The notes under the pieces are model-generated. The model searched no databases. It was not told where the DNA came from and saw nothing but the letters and a program-made list of their open reading frames with translations. This document shows, one piece after another, positions 34,603 through 45,600 of a stretch of DNA of 64,000 nucleotides. Position 1 is the stretch's first letter; each line of letters starts with the position of its first letter. Source of the stretch: Candidatus Aminicenantota bacterium. GTDB taxonomy: Bacteria; Acidobacteriota; Aminicenantia; Aminicenantales; Saccharicenantaceae. Where the stretch lies: contig JACIYJ010000003.1 of NCBI GenBank assembly GCA_014360015.1, forward strand, positions 70,197-134,196, given 5' to 3'. The position numbers and the translations under genes were made by a program.

Positions 34603-37142
34603 AACCCACTGAACTTTTACATCCTGAGCAAAGACGCCCAAGCAAAGCATATTTAGTCAATGAACTTCGCAAAGCAGTATATACATGGCGAGAACAAGGT
34701 TATCCAAATGTTACTCCTACAACAAAAAGGCTTTTACAGTACTGGTTTTATGAAGACCACATCGTAGATAAAGAGCCATTTGAATTCTGGTTCTGCCAGA
34801 GGGAAGCAATTGAAACCTTGATTTATGTCTATGAAGTAATGAAGAAGCGAAACTTCATAGATATGGCCAGAGATTTCGGCAGTGGACCAATTCAGGGATA
34901 CGATCCATCTTACGACCAGTATCCACTTTATGCTTTCAAGATGGCCACCGGCTCGGGTAAAACCTTCGTTATGGCTTTGAGCATCACCTGGCAATATTTC
35001 AATCATAAACGGGAAAACAAGCAAGATTACACCTCAAAATTCCTGCTTATTGCTGGTGAAAAAAATGTTATATATGATCGCCTATTAAGAGATTTCAAAG
35101 ATGGCAGGATATTCCGGGAGCTGCCACTTATTCCTCCTGAATGGGAAGAAGATTTTGACCTGAGAGTTATCCCTAAAGATGATCAGATCCATGTAATTCC
35201 CGATTCTGTCCTGTTTTTAACTAATATCCAGCAGCTGGAAGAAAGGAAAAACCGAAAAGAAGAGATTGAAAAATATGTCGATGAGATCATGGAATTACCT
35301 GAAGTTTATAACGTTTCAGACATTTATCAGGAAAATAGGATTAAAGAGGTCCTTACCACCTGTCCAAACATAATGATCATAAAAGATGAAGCTCATCACA
35401 TCTACAGCTTTGAAAAGGCCTGGAAAAAAATACTTCTTGAGCTTAACAAAAACCTGGCTACACAACATGGTATGGGCATCAATATGGAGCTTGATTTTAG
35501 CGCTACCCCTAAGACTGAAAACGGAGCTCTGTTCCCTTGGATAATCGTCGATTTTTCGTTAAGAGAAGCAATTGAAATGAATATCGTAAAAAGGCCCTTG
35601 AAGGGGTTAGTCAAAGAGGCCAAAGAAATTGCCTCAAGAAAAACGGTTGAGCGATACAGGGCCTGGATTGATGCTGGTATTAGGAGGTGGCGAGAATATA
35701 AAGAAAAATTGAAGCCATTAGGGAAAAAACCTGTGCTCTTTTTCCAGTGCCCCGAAAACGAAGAAGCCGATGAAATATTTGCTTATTTGAATTCTACCAT
35801 TCCCGATTTAAAAGGAAAGGTTTTACTTATACATACAGATAGTACCGGTGAAGTGAAAAAGGCCGATTTGCCTAAGGCCAGAGAGTTTGCCAGGACAATT
35901 GATGATCCTGACCCAGACAAAAACCCTTATGAAGCTGTGGTAAGCACCATGATGCTCAATGAAGGCTGGGACGTAAGAAATGTGAATGTAATCGTCGGCC
36001 TCCGCTCCTACACTTCAAAAAGAAAAGTTCTTCCTGAGCAGGTAATTGGCCGAGGGCTAAGAAAGATGTTCCCGGAAGAAGAGGCGAATATAGAAAAGTC
36101 GATAAATGTTCTGGAAGTCATAGGCCCACCAGGATTGATGGACATCCTTGAGGAACTAGAAGCCCAGGAAGGAATTAAATTCGCAGAATTTGATGTCAAA
36201 ACGCCCTTAAATTTAACGACCATTTTTGTAGATGAAGATAAACTGGATAAGGATATTGAAATTCCTATTTTATCTCCAAGGATTTATATTAGAGAATTCC
36301 AAATAGATGAAGTAGATATAGATAGGCTACCTTCCCTGGGAATTGTCCTGGAAAACAAGGTTCTTGATATGGAGTACATCGCTGTTGATCTGATTAAAGG
36401 TGTAGAGGTTATTAAAAGAAAATGGGACCTGCCGGTTCCACAGGATTCCAAGAGTGTCATAGCTTATTATACCGACCAGATATTGAGGCAGTTAAAGATT
36501 CCTGGCGCCTTTGCCACCTTTTATCCCCTGGTCAAAAACTATGTAAGAGAAAAATTATTTACAGAAAAAGTTGACCTTGAGGACCCAAGAGTGCTTTTTA
36601 AATTAAGTTCGCCAGAGGTACAGGAAAAATTAATCAGCTTATTTGTTGATGTCTTTAAGGACATGACCTTTGTGGAAAGAGAACCAGAAAAGACTGATAA
36701 GATTAAGCTTTCTAATACAAGGCCTTTCGTCTGGCCTAAACTGGTCTATCCAGCCAATAAATCAATTTTTAATTATGTTCCTGCGGATAATAATTTCGAA
36801 TCAGAATTTGCCAAGTTTTTGGACAGAGCTAAAGATGTAAAAGCATTCTCCAAAAATGTTCGCCAGATTGGATTCTTTATAGAATATCGAGATTCTGATG
36901 GCAATCTCAGACATTATTATCCAGATTTCATAGCCGTACTGGAAAGCGGAGAGTACTGGATAATTGAAACTAAGGGGCGTGAAGATACAGATGTCGAGCA
37001 TAAGGATAAAAGGGCAATATTATGGTGCGAGGACGCCTCAAAATTGACAAAGGATAAATGGCAATATATCAGGATTAATCAGGAAGATTTCGAAAAGTAC
37101 AGATTTAAAAGTATCAATGACATGATAGACGCTTTTAAGTAG
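34599..37142 (+). CDS. Type III restriction Res subunit (SF2 helicase-nuclease)
   Basis: 847 residues. Helicase motifs in order: Walker A ATGSGKT at 116-122, DEAH at 263-266, SATP at 301-304, and motif VI QVIGRGLRKM. The C-terminus holds a PD-(D/E)xK nuclease: YYPDFIAVLESGEYW then IIETKG, at about 773-793. Res works with Mod to translocate and cut DNA lacking methylation. It is the last gene of an operon in which every gene overlaps the next. The order mod-N, mnt, hepT, mod-C, immA, DUF4411, res places it with its cognate Mod halves. Confidence 0.9.
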   Translation: MKPTELLHPEQRRPSKAYLVNELRKAVYTWREQGYPNVTPTTKRLLQYWFYEDHIVDKEPFEFWFCQREAIETLIYVYEVMKKRNFIDMARDFGSGPIQGYDPSYDQYPLYAFKMATGSGKTFVMALSITWQYFNHKRENKQDYTSKFLLIAGEKNVIYDRLLRDFKDGRIFRELPLIPPEWEEDFDLRVIPKDDQIHVIPDSVLFLTNIQQLEERKNRKEEIEKYVDEIMELPEVYNVSDIYQENRIKEVLTTCPNIMIIKDEAHHIYSFEKAWKKILLELNKNLATQHGMGINMELDFSATPKTENGALFPWIIVDFSLREAIEMNIVKRPLKGLVKEAKEIASRKTVERYRAWIDAGIRRWREYKEKLKPLGKKPVLFFQCPENEEADEIFAYLNSTIPDLKGKVLLIHTDSTGEVKKADLPKAREFARTIDDPDPDKNPYEAVVSTMMLNEGWDVRNVNVIVGLRSYTSKRKVLPEQVIGRGLRKMFPEEEANIEKSINVLEVIGPPGLMDILEELEAQEGIKFAEFDVKTPLNLTTIFVDEDKLDKDIEIPILSPRIYIREFQIDEVDIDRLPSLGIVLENKVLDMEYIAVDLIKGVEVIKRKWDLPVPQDSKSVIAYYTDQILRQLKIPGAFATFYPLVKNYVREKLFTEKVDLEDPRVLFKLSSPEVQEKLISLFVDVFKDMTFVEREPEKTDKIKLSNTRPFVWPKLVYPANKSIFNYVPADNNFESEFAKFLDRAKDVKAFSKNVRQIGFFIEYRDSDGNLRHYYPDFIAVLESGEYWIIETKGREDTDVEHKDKRAILWCEDASKLTKDKWQYIRINQEDFEKYRFKSINDMIDAFK

Positions 37143-37209
37143 CTTTTTGAATAGAATCCAATAAGCGGGTAAAACGCGAGCCTAAGTCCTTAAAAATATT
37201 CCGGCTGAA

Positions 37210-37338
37210 ATGAATGTCGGAGATATCAAATTAATTCTATTTGTAGCCACCTCGATTTATGTACTTTTTACTTGGAAATTAGTTGCTGAAACTATGAAAA
37301 GAGGACAGACAGAGGCGATTAAATCCATTTTGGAATAA
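37210..37338 (+). CDS. Tiny single-pass membrane protein (42 aa), hypothetical
   Basis: MNVGDIKLILFVATSIYVLF continues TWKLVAETMKRGQTEAIKSI-LE. One hydrophobic helix (about 8-25) with a charged tail. No strong Shine-Dalgarno. It precedes a second small membrane frame by 10 bases, suggesting a pair. Unknown function; small size leaves real doubt. Confidence 0.4.
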   Translation: MNVGDIKLILFVATSIYVLFTWKLVAETMKRGQTEAIKSILE

Positions 37339-37348
37339 GGAGGGAATA

Positions 37349-37495
37349 ATGGAAGCCAAAAACCTCAGCTGGAGTGATCCATTAATCGTGATGCTCTGGG
37401 TTTTTGGCTGGGCCGCTTATGTTTTAGTAAGTTGCATTTTTAACTTAGAACGTAAGATTCCCCGCTTATTTCTATTTACCCCATTTTTGTCTTAG
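37349..37495 (+). CDS. Tiny single-pass membrane protein (48 aa), hypothetical
   Basis: MEAKNLSWSDPLIVMLWVFG continues WAAYVLVSCIFNLERKIPRL, then FLFTPFLS. One transmembrane helix around 12-31. A strong AAGGAGGG lies 4 bases before the ATG, better than many genes here, which argues for translation. The end overlaps the 3' end of the opposite-strand lipoprotein gene by about 24 bases. Confidence 0.45.
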   Translation: MEAKNLSWSDPLIVMLWVFGWAAYVLVSCIFNLERKIPRLFLFTPFLS

Positions 37496-37972
37496 AAAGG
37501 AAAGATAATAATTCTTAAGATTTTCAGCTTCCCGGGCAAATTCCTCTTTGTTTATCCCTTTCATCTGAGTAACTTCAACTTTAATCCGCCGCACTTCATC
37601 GCCTTCCTTCACCAACTTGATGTGCATGTAGAATTCAGCACCAAAACGGGGAACAAACTGTTTGGCGATAAGTTCTTCGGCGTTCGGAGGTGTGGTTCCC
37701 ACGCTACCTGCAGCCGGATCATAATCATATTTAATGGTGATCACCCGACGCGATTTGCTGGTGCCAAGAGAAACCAGAAAGGGGAAATTATAAGGGTTGA
37801 CCCTTTTCCCTTCCTCACACATCTGTTTGGCACTTTGAAGAGCCAGATCCCAGGCCCGGTCAAAAGACAATGCGGGCAAACTTTCTTCAATTTCGACCTT
37901 TTTCCCGGCACCTACTAAACAGGCAACCAAAAACAGAAAAATCGGGAAAACATAAAATGCCTTTCTTCCCAT
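37472..37972 (-). CDS. Lipoprotein of unknown function
   Basis: 166 residues. The signal peptide ends in a lipobox (LVAC, Cys at 18). The mature part is an alpha/beta-looking domain: SFDRAWDLALQSAKQMCEEG, RRVITIKYDYDPAAGS, and AEFYMHIKLVKEGDEVRRIK. I know no family for it. Likely anchored in the envelope. Confidence 0.7.
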   Translation of the reverse strand: MGRKAFYVFPIFLFLVACLVGAGKKVEIEESLPALSFDRAWDLALQSAKQMCEEGKRVNPYNFPFLVSLGTSKSRRVITIKYDYDPAAGSVGTTPPNAEELIAKQFVPRFGAEFYMHIKLVKEGDEVRRIKVEVTQMKGINKEEFAREAENLKNYYLSFLRQKWGK

Positions 37973-38275
37973 TCCTACCTCCTAACAAAAAATCTTTAGT
38001 TTATTTTAAAAATATGCCTTCATTGAAATCAAGACTGAAGCCCTCCTTCTGGTCTCTATCTTAATCTTGTTATAGAGAAGTAGGCTAGCTCCCTTCTCCG
38101 CACCCAACGAGCCAAAATAATTAATTAACCTTTGGTTAGCCCAAAAATCCAATCACTTATTCCCTCATAACATGCAAGGTATCATAGATATAAGAATAGC
38201 TAAATTTCTATTTCTTTTCTCCTTAATTCTTATTTAAACCTGGCAACCGCTCATTTCCGGAAAGAAAATTATTTT
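37973..38275. other. Gene-free stretch between divergent genes
   Basis: About 300 bases with no ORF I can support. The promoter for the right-hand gene lies just beyond it. Confidence 0.4.
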
Positions 38276-38305
38276 TTGCCAAAAATTCGATATAAAAGTT
38301 ATAAT
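38276..38305 (+). promoter_or_regulatory. Sigma-70-type promoter for the VOC gene
   Basis: -35 TTGCCA (38276-38281), 18-base spacer, -10 TATAAT (38300-38305), 31 bases before the start codon. Confidence 0.6.
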
Positions 38306-38336
38306 CAAAGTGAATAAAAAAATACGGGGAAGGACA

Positions 38337-38732
38337 ATGAAAATAAGATTGATGAGTATTCCGGTGGCAGACCAGGATAAGGCCCTTCAATTCTACACCG
38401 AAAAGCTGGGCTTCACACTAAAAAAGGACATCTCTTTAGGTGAGGCGCGCTGGTTAACCTTAGTCTCGCCTGAAGAACCAGAAGGTCCCGAGCTTCTGCT
38501 CGAACCCAACGCCGAATATCCAGCGATGAAAGCCCTTAAAGAAGCACTGGTCAAGGACGGAATTCCCATTGCCGCCTTTGCTGTGAACAACATCCACGAA
38601 GAGTTCAAACGGCTCAAGGAAAAAGGTGTTAGTTTTACCCTCGAGCCAACGGACTTTGGCACCGTTCTGGTGGCCATCTTTAATGACACTTGCGATAACC
38701 TGATCCAGATCTACCAGGAAAAGATCCCCTAA
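38337..38732 (+). CDS. VOC/glyoxalase-fold protein
   Basis: 131 residues from the ATG at 38337, with AAGGA just upstream; a GTG at 38310 would add 9 residues and has no ribosome site. Two beta-alpha-beta-beta-beta units are visible: SIPVADQDKALQFYTEKLGF and VNNIHEEFKRLKEKGVSFTL. Metal-site positions are partly present (Glu in LLLEPN, Gln in LIQIYQ). Members range from glyoxalase to antibiotic resistance to dioxygenases. The substrate is unknown. Monocistronic with its own promoter. Confidence 0.85.
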   Translation: MKIRLMSIPVADQDKALQFYTEKLGFTLKKDISLGEARWLTLVSPEEPEGPELLLEPNAEYPAMKALKEALVKDGIPIAAFAVNNIHEEFKRLKEKGVSFTLEPTDFGTVLVAIFNDTCDNLIQIYQEKIP

Positions 38733-39226
38733 GCGCCAGGCGCTCAACAATTCATATCTTTACGCCGGCCAATCCACTCCAGGAAATAGGTAGAACCTAT
38801 TTTTCTAAACTGCCATATCTATTTTATTCGGCGATAAATCAATCAAGAATTCAATGACCGGGCACAGGCTGGATTTTTTATTCGGTTTAATTAACTCATT
38901 TCAATCAATTTTGATTAGAAACTAAGAATAATCTGACCGTGAACATCTTCTGGCTTAAAATTATGTGCCTTTCAGGGGAAAATAAGACATGAAGGGAAAC
39001 GATTAAATTTCGCCCGCGCTTTTTCCATATACTCTCCTTTACCAGGATACCATCTCTCAACCGGAAAGAATTTTCAGCTTGACTTGGCTCGAAAAATAAA
39101 TATAAAGGAAGCAAAGGTTATTTCATGAGGGCAAAAAGAGACTTGCCGCCATCCCTGCCATTTTAGCGATTATTGTCTCCCCCGCAGGCCAAAGAAATAG
39201 CCTTTTTTTAAGGAAAGGAGTCGCCG
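38733..39226. other. Gene-free stretch upstream of the giant gene pair
   Basis: About 490 bases. A small perfect inverted repeat, AGCGCC-A-GGCGCT, at 38732-38744 just after the VOC stop has too short a loop and no T-run. A promoter lies near 39079. Nothing else recognised. Confidence 0.4.
39079..39106 (+). promoter_or_regulatory. Promoter for the giant gene pair
   Basis: -35 TTGACT (39079-39084), 16-base spacer, -10 TATAAA (39101-39106), about 120 bases before the start at 39227. Confidence 0.45.
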
Positions 39227-42200
39227 ATGACCGACCCTGCATCCAGGAAAAAGAAGGAAGGGGAAAAAGATTCAAAACCTGCCAGAATTTCGCGGAGAAA
39301 ATTTCTATCTTACGCCGGAATACTCGGGGCCACACCGTTAGTTGGACAAATCCAGAATATTCAGAAAAAAATAATACCTCAGAAGCAGATCACCCTGCCG
39401 CAGACAGGGCTAATGGTGAAAGCTTTTAGACCTGATGACCTTCTGTACCTCGATTTTGAATTCATCAACCTGAAGCTGGTCAACCTGCCCAGGCCTCATT
39501 TAGTCAGAGAAAACCGCGGACAACCAGCTTATTTGATTGTTCACTTTCCGCCCCAGAGCATTGCTGAAGAGGCTTTCTACGAAGGCAACACGCCGGCTGA
39601 GTCAGAAACTCCCAAGCCGCTGCCAGTATTTAGCCGGATTTCCGGACCAACCCGCCTGAGCTTTTTAATCCCGGACGAAATTAACGAAATCCCTCTGACT
39701 TTAGAATCTCTTTTAGCCTGGCATCTGTACCAGCCAAGTCTTGTCCCGGTAGCCCTTCCACCTTCGGCACCAGGACAGACTGCCTCCCCTGTTCCGACGG
39801 TCACCAATAAGCCGGCCACGGCCACGAGGTCGTTAATCTCTTCCACCGGGCAGTCTACCCAGAATCTCTACCTCAAGCAAAGCCGGGCAGCCCAGACCCA
39901 GATCACTCAGGTTGCTAAAAATCTGCTCAAGCCGACTCCCCCCGGAAAAATCCACACAGCCATTGAGATGCCATACCGGCTAATTCTTTCTCCAAACCCC
40001 TATAACATCTGGTTGCATCCAGCCAGTCCAGTCTCAACCAGCGGTTGGACAGAACTCTGGCACACCCGGCTGGCCGTTCTCAATCAAGATGGATCATTGA
40101 ACGAATCTGACCATCCGTATTTAACAGTACGGGCTGTCTGGTCGCCAGACGTTGACCTTAACGATCTGGTCGGACCAGATCCGGAGCATAAAACTCGGCC
40201 CCGGTTGAGTCTCGACCCCAACGACCGGCATCAAATCGTCCACCTCAGCAGCAACTTCACTCTGAGGAATCCGGACAAAACAGCTTACGAACCTCTGCCG
40301 ATAAAAGTCAACCGCCTTATGCTCAGTCCGCTCGGAGCCTGGCTCGATTCCATCGGTAACTGGCCATCAGTCGGTTCCCTAAAAGTGGCAACCTGGCGTC
40401 ACTTAGCTACTATGGGCCGCGACCACTACGTTAAAGTAGTCTACCGAGGGTATCTGCTGCCTTTTGGCCATCAGGCTGCCCTTATCAAAGTAACCGAAAG
40501 AAAATTTTATAAGGCCGAGGACGGTCAAAATATCGCTTACCTTTTTCAAAAAATGTACATCACTGTCCGCAACCCGGAAAAAACTTTTCCGGCTCCGTTC
40601 CAGCTTTACGACGGCCGGGAAGTGCCGTTCAAACTGGTCAAGATTACCACCCTCCAGACACCACCCCTTGACGACCCAGCAAGTACTCAGATTCTGCCAG
40701 ATTCAGGCCAGCAGGCCTTCTGGCCAAAAGTCGGGGGAAAAGACTTTCAGTTCCATATAGCGGCTACAGATGTAGAAGATAACGAAGTTGAATTCAACAT
40801 GCCGATGGTTTTTATCAACAATGATTTTGCCTTCAATCCGGCTAAGCTTAACCAGGTAATCGGCGTTTATAATTCTAAATCTTCTACACCCGTGGAAAAA
40901 AGAGAGCCTAATTTTATGGGCCAGACAGTAGCCTTTGCTCCAGAAAAGAAAAAAAGTGACACTTCATTTGAAGTTGAAGCCATAACCTGGAAACTAAAAG
41001 AAGCTGGACCTAACTCTAACCCGAAGGCCTTCGAAGTCAACGACCAGCCTATGTGCTTCCCCGCCCTGGAAGAAGCTACAGTCGCCATCCCGGCTCTTAA
41101 AAACTTGGTTGGCTTTGACAGCACAGTGGTCAGATATCCGGATGTTTATATCCAAAACGCTTTTAGCCCCGCCGGCAACAAAGGTGAACTCTTTTTACAG
41201 GTTATGAATCCGCCGAAGCTGGATTTTGCCGCCGGTGGAAAAGCCGAGAAATCAGGCGGCATTGCTACCCCCAGCTTTTCCATAGTCGGTGTTTCCAGAA
41301 TCCTGGGACCGGTGGGTGCTGGGCTCCAATCTTCTTCAGCTGAACCAGCCCCAGGCGGCAGTTCAGGTCCTCTGGCTGATCCAGCAGAAGATGTTTTGAA
41401 AGAAGCACTCGATGAAATCATCAATGGAAAATTCGACCCAAAAAAATTCTTCACTGACCAGGCTAAAATTCTCGGCGGTATTCTCCTTCAGGATGTAATT
41501 GATGAAGTCAATGATTTTACCAGCCCGGATAATACCGGTAAGGCCTTGAACATTAAGACCGAACAGGTTTATGAAAGTGACGGAAAGACGCCGGCTGGAG
41601 TTAAGACTCTGCTTAAATGGACACCTGGAGTCCATGACGTTCTGATTTTCATCGCTGACAGAGATGGAACCAAATCTGCACTTACTCTTGATGTGGAAAC
41701 TGTGGCTTACTTTAACGGGAAAGACCCAACTTACAGGGTAAAAGGAGAATTGACAGATTTTACCCTGGACATGATTAAGGGGCTTACGACCTTTATCCTG
41801 GTTAAATTCAATAAATTTACCTTCACCGCCGAAAAAGGCAAAAAAACCGACGTTGACCCGAAAATTGCCTCCATCGACTTCCAGGGTCCGCTTAAATTTA
41901 TTAAAGAGCTGCTGGATAAAATTCCGCTTCCGGGAAGTTCCAGCGACGGAGAAGGCGGCTTTGGCGGAAAGCCTGTTGTCAAAGTTGATGCAGCTGGAGC
42001 CAGGCTCGGCTACGCTCTTTCTATCCCGGACGTAGCTTTCGGTGTCTTCACCCTGCAGAACCTGAAGTTTACCGGCGAAATTTACTTGCCTTTTACCGGA
42101 GACCCGGTCTCTTTGAGATTCGCTTTCAACGAAAAGAACAATCCTTTCCTGGTGACCGTGGCTATGTTCGGCGGCGGCGGTTACTTTGCTATTGTGCTGC

Positions 42201-42601
42201 AGCCTAACGGAATAAAGCTGATCGAAGGCGCTCTGGAGTTTGGTGGAAGTTTCGCCATGAATCTTGGAGTAGCCAGCGGTGGGGTCACCCTAATGGCCGG
42301 AATCTACTTCAAGTACGAAGACGACGCTATTACTATCACCGGTTATGTCCGCTGCACCGGTGAGCTTGACGTTATGGGTTTAATCAGCATCTCGGCTGAA
42401 TTTTATCTGGCTCTGACCTATGAAGAAGCCAGAAACCGGGTCTGGGGCCAGGCCTCTCTTACTGTCAAAATAAAAATAATCTTTTTCAGCACCAAAGTCA
42501 CGCTTAAAGTGGAAAGAGAATTTGGCCATTCGCCAGCGCCGCTGTTCTGTGATTTGATGGAAGAGAAGGACTGGCTGGCTTACTGTGAAGCCTTTGCCTG
42601 A
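39227..42601 (+). CDS. Giant Tat-exported protein of unknown function
   Basis: 1124 residues with a clear Tat signal (ISRRKFLSYAGILGATPLVG, residues 21-40). No enzyme motif is recognised. The middle (about 200-620) is beta-rich. A Ser/Pro/Gly-rich linker (about 680-720) follows. The last 180 residues are strongly patterned with alternating Gly and hydrophobic residues (MFGGGGYFAIVLQPNGIKLI, GSFAMNLGVASGGVTLMAGI), like a long beta-sheet or solenoid. The end YCEAFA is reached without a sorting signal. The gene is followed after 14 bases by an even larger one, clearly in the same operon. I recall such paired giants in other bacteria, but no function. Confidence 0.75.
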   Translation: MTDPASRKKKEGEKDSKPARISRRKFLSYAGILGATPLVGQIQNIQKKIIPQKQITLPQTGLMVKAFRPDDLLYLDFEFINLKLVNLPRPHLVRENRGQPAYLIVHFPPQSIAEEAFYEGNTPAESETPKPLPVFSRISGPTRLSFLIPDEINEIPLTLESLLAWHLYQPSLVPVALPPSAPGQTASPVPTVTNKPATATRSLISSTGQSTQNLYLKQSRAAQTQITQVAKNLLKPTPPGKIHTAIEMPYRLILSPNPYNIWLHPASPVSTSGWTELWHTRLAVLNQDGSLNESDHPYLTVRAVWSPDVDLNDLVGPDPEHKTRPRLSLDPNDRHQIVHLSSNFTLRNPDKTAYEPLPIKVNRLMLSPLGAWLDSIGNWPSVGSLKVATWRHLATMGRDHYVKVVYRGYLLPFGHQAALIKVTERKFYKAEDGQNIAYLFQKMYITVRNPEKTFPAPFQLYDGREVPFKLVKITTLQTPPLDDPASTQILPDSGQQAFWPKVGGKDFQFHIAATDVEDNEVEFNMPMVFINNDFAFNPAKLNQVIGVYNSKSSTPVEKREPNFMGQTVAFAPEKKKSDTSFEVEAITWKLKEAGPNSNPKAFEVNDQPMCFPALEEATVAIPALKNLVGFDSTVVRYPDVYIQNAFSPAGNKGELFLQVMNPPKLDFAAGGKAEKSGGIATPSFSIVGVSRILGPVGAGLQSSSAEPAPGGSSGPLADPAEDVLKEALDEIINGKFDPKKFFTDQAKILGGILLQDVIDEVNDFTSPDNTGKALNIKTEQVYESDGKTPAGVKTLLKWTPGVHDVLIFIADRDGTKSALTLDVETVAYFNGKDPTYRVKGELTDFTLDMIKGLTTFILVKFNKFTFTAEKGKKTDVDPKIASIDFQGPLKFIKELLDKIPLPGSSSDGEGGFGGKPVVKVDAAGARLGYALSIPDVAFGVFTLQNLKFTGEIYLPFTGDPVSLRFAFNEKNNPFLVTVAMFGGGGYFAIVLQPNGIKLIEGALEFGGSFAMNLGVASGGVTLMAGIYFKYEDDAITITGYVRCTGELDVMGLISISAEFYLALTYEEARNRVWGQASLTVKIKIIFFSTKVTLKVEREFGHSPAPLFCDLMEEKDWLAYCEAFA

Positions 42602-42615
42602 AAGGGAGGACTAAA

Positions 42616-45600
42616 ATGGCTAAATCAACCGTAATGTGGACCTTCTTACCGAATGGAATAAAGGACGGCAAACTTCTTTTTTCGACCGCTGTTTCCATCC
42701 GCCTGGAAGATGAAAAAGGCGGCAAGACTCCCAGTCTGAGCCTTTTTCCAGAAATACTAAACTGGCCCGAAACAGTCAAAGCTATAAACTTCGGTGTCTT
42801 ATACGATAAAAGAAAATCTGCTACCCCGCTTGAAGTCAAAAGAATTTCTCCCGACCCAGAGCTGGAGCTTTGGCAGGCTATATTCAAGCCAGAATCCCCT
42901 GTTTTCAACTTCAAGATGGCCGACCTCAGCAAGAACCTGGTGGTTTCTTACCCGGTAAGAAACGTCCTGACTTTTGTCGCTGCCCAGTACCTCAATGTCG
43001 CGGCCGAATCGCCAGAAGAGCCGCCGCCGATTGAAAAAGTGTTTCACTCGGATGGATTGGCTCAGATTCGTCTGAAACCAATTACCGATTTGCGCTTTGC
43101 CCGAACCGTCCAGCTGCGAACAACCCAGCAGGTAATGGCGCAAGCCGTAAGACGCGAGGCAGAAAGCCAGAAAATCAAGGTCGTGCAGGTATCTCCCCTT
43201 CCTCAGCCACCTAAGGATTTTTTCCTGCTGAGAGATTTTTATAAACCAAAGAACAAGATAACCATAGACCCAAAAACTAAGCAGCCAATAATAAAAAGAG
43301 TGCCCATTACCAGGCCGGAAATTGATTTTCACCAGGCCCTGGCTTTCTTGACCAATTATCCAGCTCTGATGAGGCTTCTGGGCCTGGCCTTAGACTTTGA
43401 GATGGAAATTCCAGCTGATTTTCCGGCAAGCGGCTGGATAAAACTCGTCCCAGAAGGCCGGTACGACGAAACCCCACGGACGGCCTACAATTACGACCCA
43501 GCTCGCGGGGTGTTTGAAGCAGCAGCAAGCAAGCGCCCAGCCGAAGTGGTTAATGGTTTTCTGAACTTAGCTGATGAAGAACAATACGATATCATCCAGC
43601 TTGATGTGGATTCAGTGGCTCTTAAAACCGCCGAGCTGGCTGATACAGCCGAAACTAAGGAAAAAGCCGAGCTTCCGGCTTTACGCTCGAGCGGCCTTGG
43701 TGTTATCAAAAACGAGCAGGCTAAGAGCATCGCCGAAATTCTGGTTCGGGCTGTTGAACTCAATAATGACCTTACCAGAAAAAAAGAGATAACTCTCTAT
43801 GCTGAAGATCTTGTCCAGGGCTACCGAGTTGACGTCTGGGACGAGAAGTCAAATAAGTGGCATTCTCTCTGCCAGCGAATCGGAACTTACAGGTTCGTTC
43901 GTCTGGATAAAGAAATAACTCTGGAAGACGAAGGATTTATTTCACCAGCTGTTACCCAATCAGCTGATGAATCATCGGACGACATTTTTGCCCATGAAGC
44001 TCTTTTCCACTGGGACGGCTGGAGCCTGGTGGCTCAAAGACCTGGAAAGACTATCGACCCTGACGACAATCCTCAGACTATCGAGAACAAAGCCATCGGC
44101 GACTTCCTTCTGGAAACGAGTTTTAAGCCAAAGCCGGGGTCTCTGCCAAGGCTGCGATACGGGGTGGGTTACAGGCTCAGAGCCAGAGCTGTGGACTTAG
44201 CTGGAAACAGCCCGCCACTGGAAAATCAGGATGACAGCCAGGAAATTCCACCGCCGTCTAAGCCGGCGTTTACTTTCTCCCGTTTTGACCCGGTTCCTTC
44301 ACCAGTCATCATTCCCCGAGAGTCAATGAAAGCCGGAGAGACTGTCGATCATTTAGTTATTAAAAGTTTTAACGACTCCATTGATAAAGATACAGTACCC
44401 ACTGATCAGGTATCTGACCGCCATTTAGCCCCGCCCAAGATTTCTCAGTTTGATGTCGAACTTCATGGGATGTTTGACAGCCCTGCTGGCTTGAGACCTG
44501 AAGTCTACTCTCTAATCTGTCAAAAAGACCAGGGACAGTTTAAGGAGCTTGAACCAGGTGAGCAAATTGAGCTTCCCTATTTTCCGGATCCGTGGGCTCG
44601 TGGGGCTTGCGTCCGGGGTCTGCCCTATGGAGCTCCTGACCCGATGCTGATTGAGTTTTCCGGCGACTGGCCAGACTTCCGGCCTTTTAGAATCAGGCTG
44701 GAAGAAGGCAGTCAGCCGGCCCGCTGGGACGGGACCCTGCGAGTCCTGACCGTTTACCTGAAAAAGGGAGAATCGGTTACTCTGCGAATCAGCTGTTATT
44801 TCCCGGAAAGATTTCTGCCAATTCAAGGGCTTTATCGCTGGCTGGAAAAGCCGGAAAGAATCCTTCCCCAGAAAGTTCTTCAACCACCCCGTGGTCTGCC
44901 CGAAGGTCAGGTTCAGGTTTTGAAGACGCTTCAACCGCCGAAAATCAATCTGACCGCCCTTCGCACCATCTCTCTTCAAGGAAGAAACTGGCTGATGACT
45001 CCATTCAGGGAAATAACCCTGATTCATGCCACTGTCCAGCCTGTCGGCCGGCCACTCAACAAATTCCTGGAAACTGAGAAGAGCCTTGGCCAGACCTCAG
45101 CCATTCTTTTCGGCGAATATGAAATCCACGGTCACAGCACCTCCAAAGCTGAACTTATAGCTGATTGGAAAGAGCCGGTAGATTACTTAAACGAACCAGG
45201 TCCCCGGGTGATCGATGGAAAAGCTCTGGCCCTGGAAGTTAAAATAACCCCGGATATGAAAACTCTGACTCTAACCCCAAAACCCGGTGCTGAAAAGCCA
45301 CAGCCTGGAACTGTAAAAACACAGATCATGCAAACCGCTACTGCCCTGGCTGCTGCACCCACGACTCCAGTCTACAGGCACGAATTTGGTGATACCAAAT
45401 TCAGGAAAGTTAATTACCGCCTGGTCACTACCACCAGGTACCAGGAGCAATTCCCTTCAAACGAACTTCCTGAAGAAACCGGCTACACCAGAACCAGCGA
45501 GCCAGTGCAAGTGAAGGTATTAAACTCAGCGCCACCGGCCATGCCCAAGATTGTTTATGTAATTCCTTCCTTCAAGTGGGAAAGAAGCAAGAAAGGAAAC

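Noticed and set aside
38732..38744. Inverted repeat after the VOC gene as a terminator
   Set aside because: One-base loop and no T-run.
44512..45027. 171-residue minus-strand frame inside the second giant gene
   Set aside because: The plus frame is continuous for 1334 residues with a good ribosome site.
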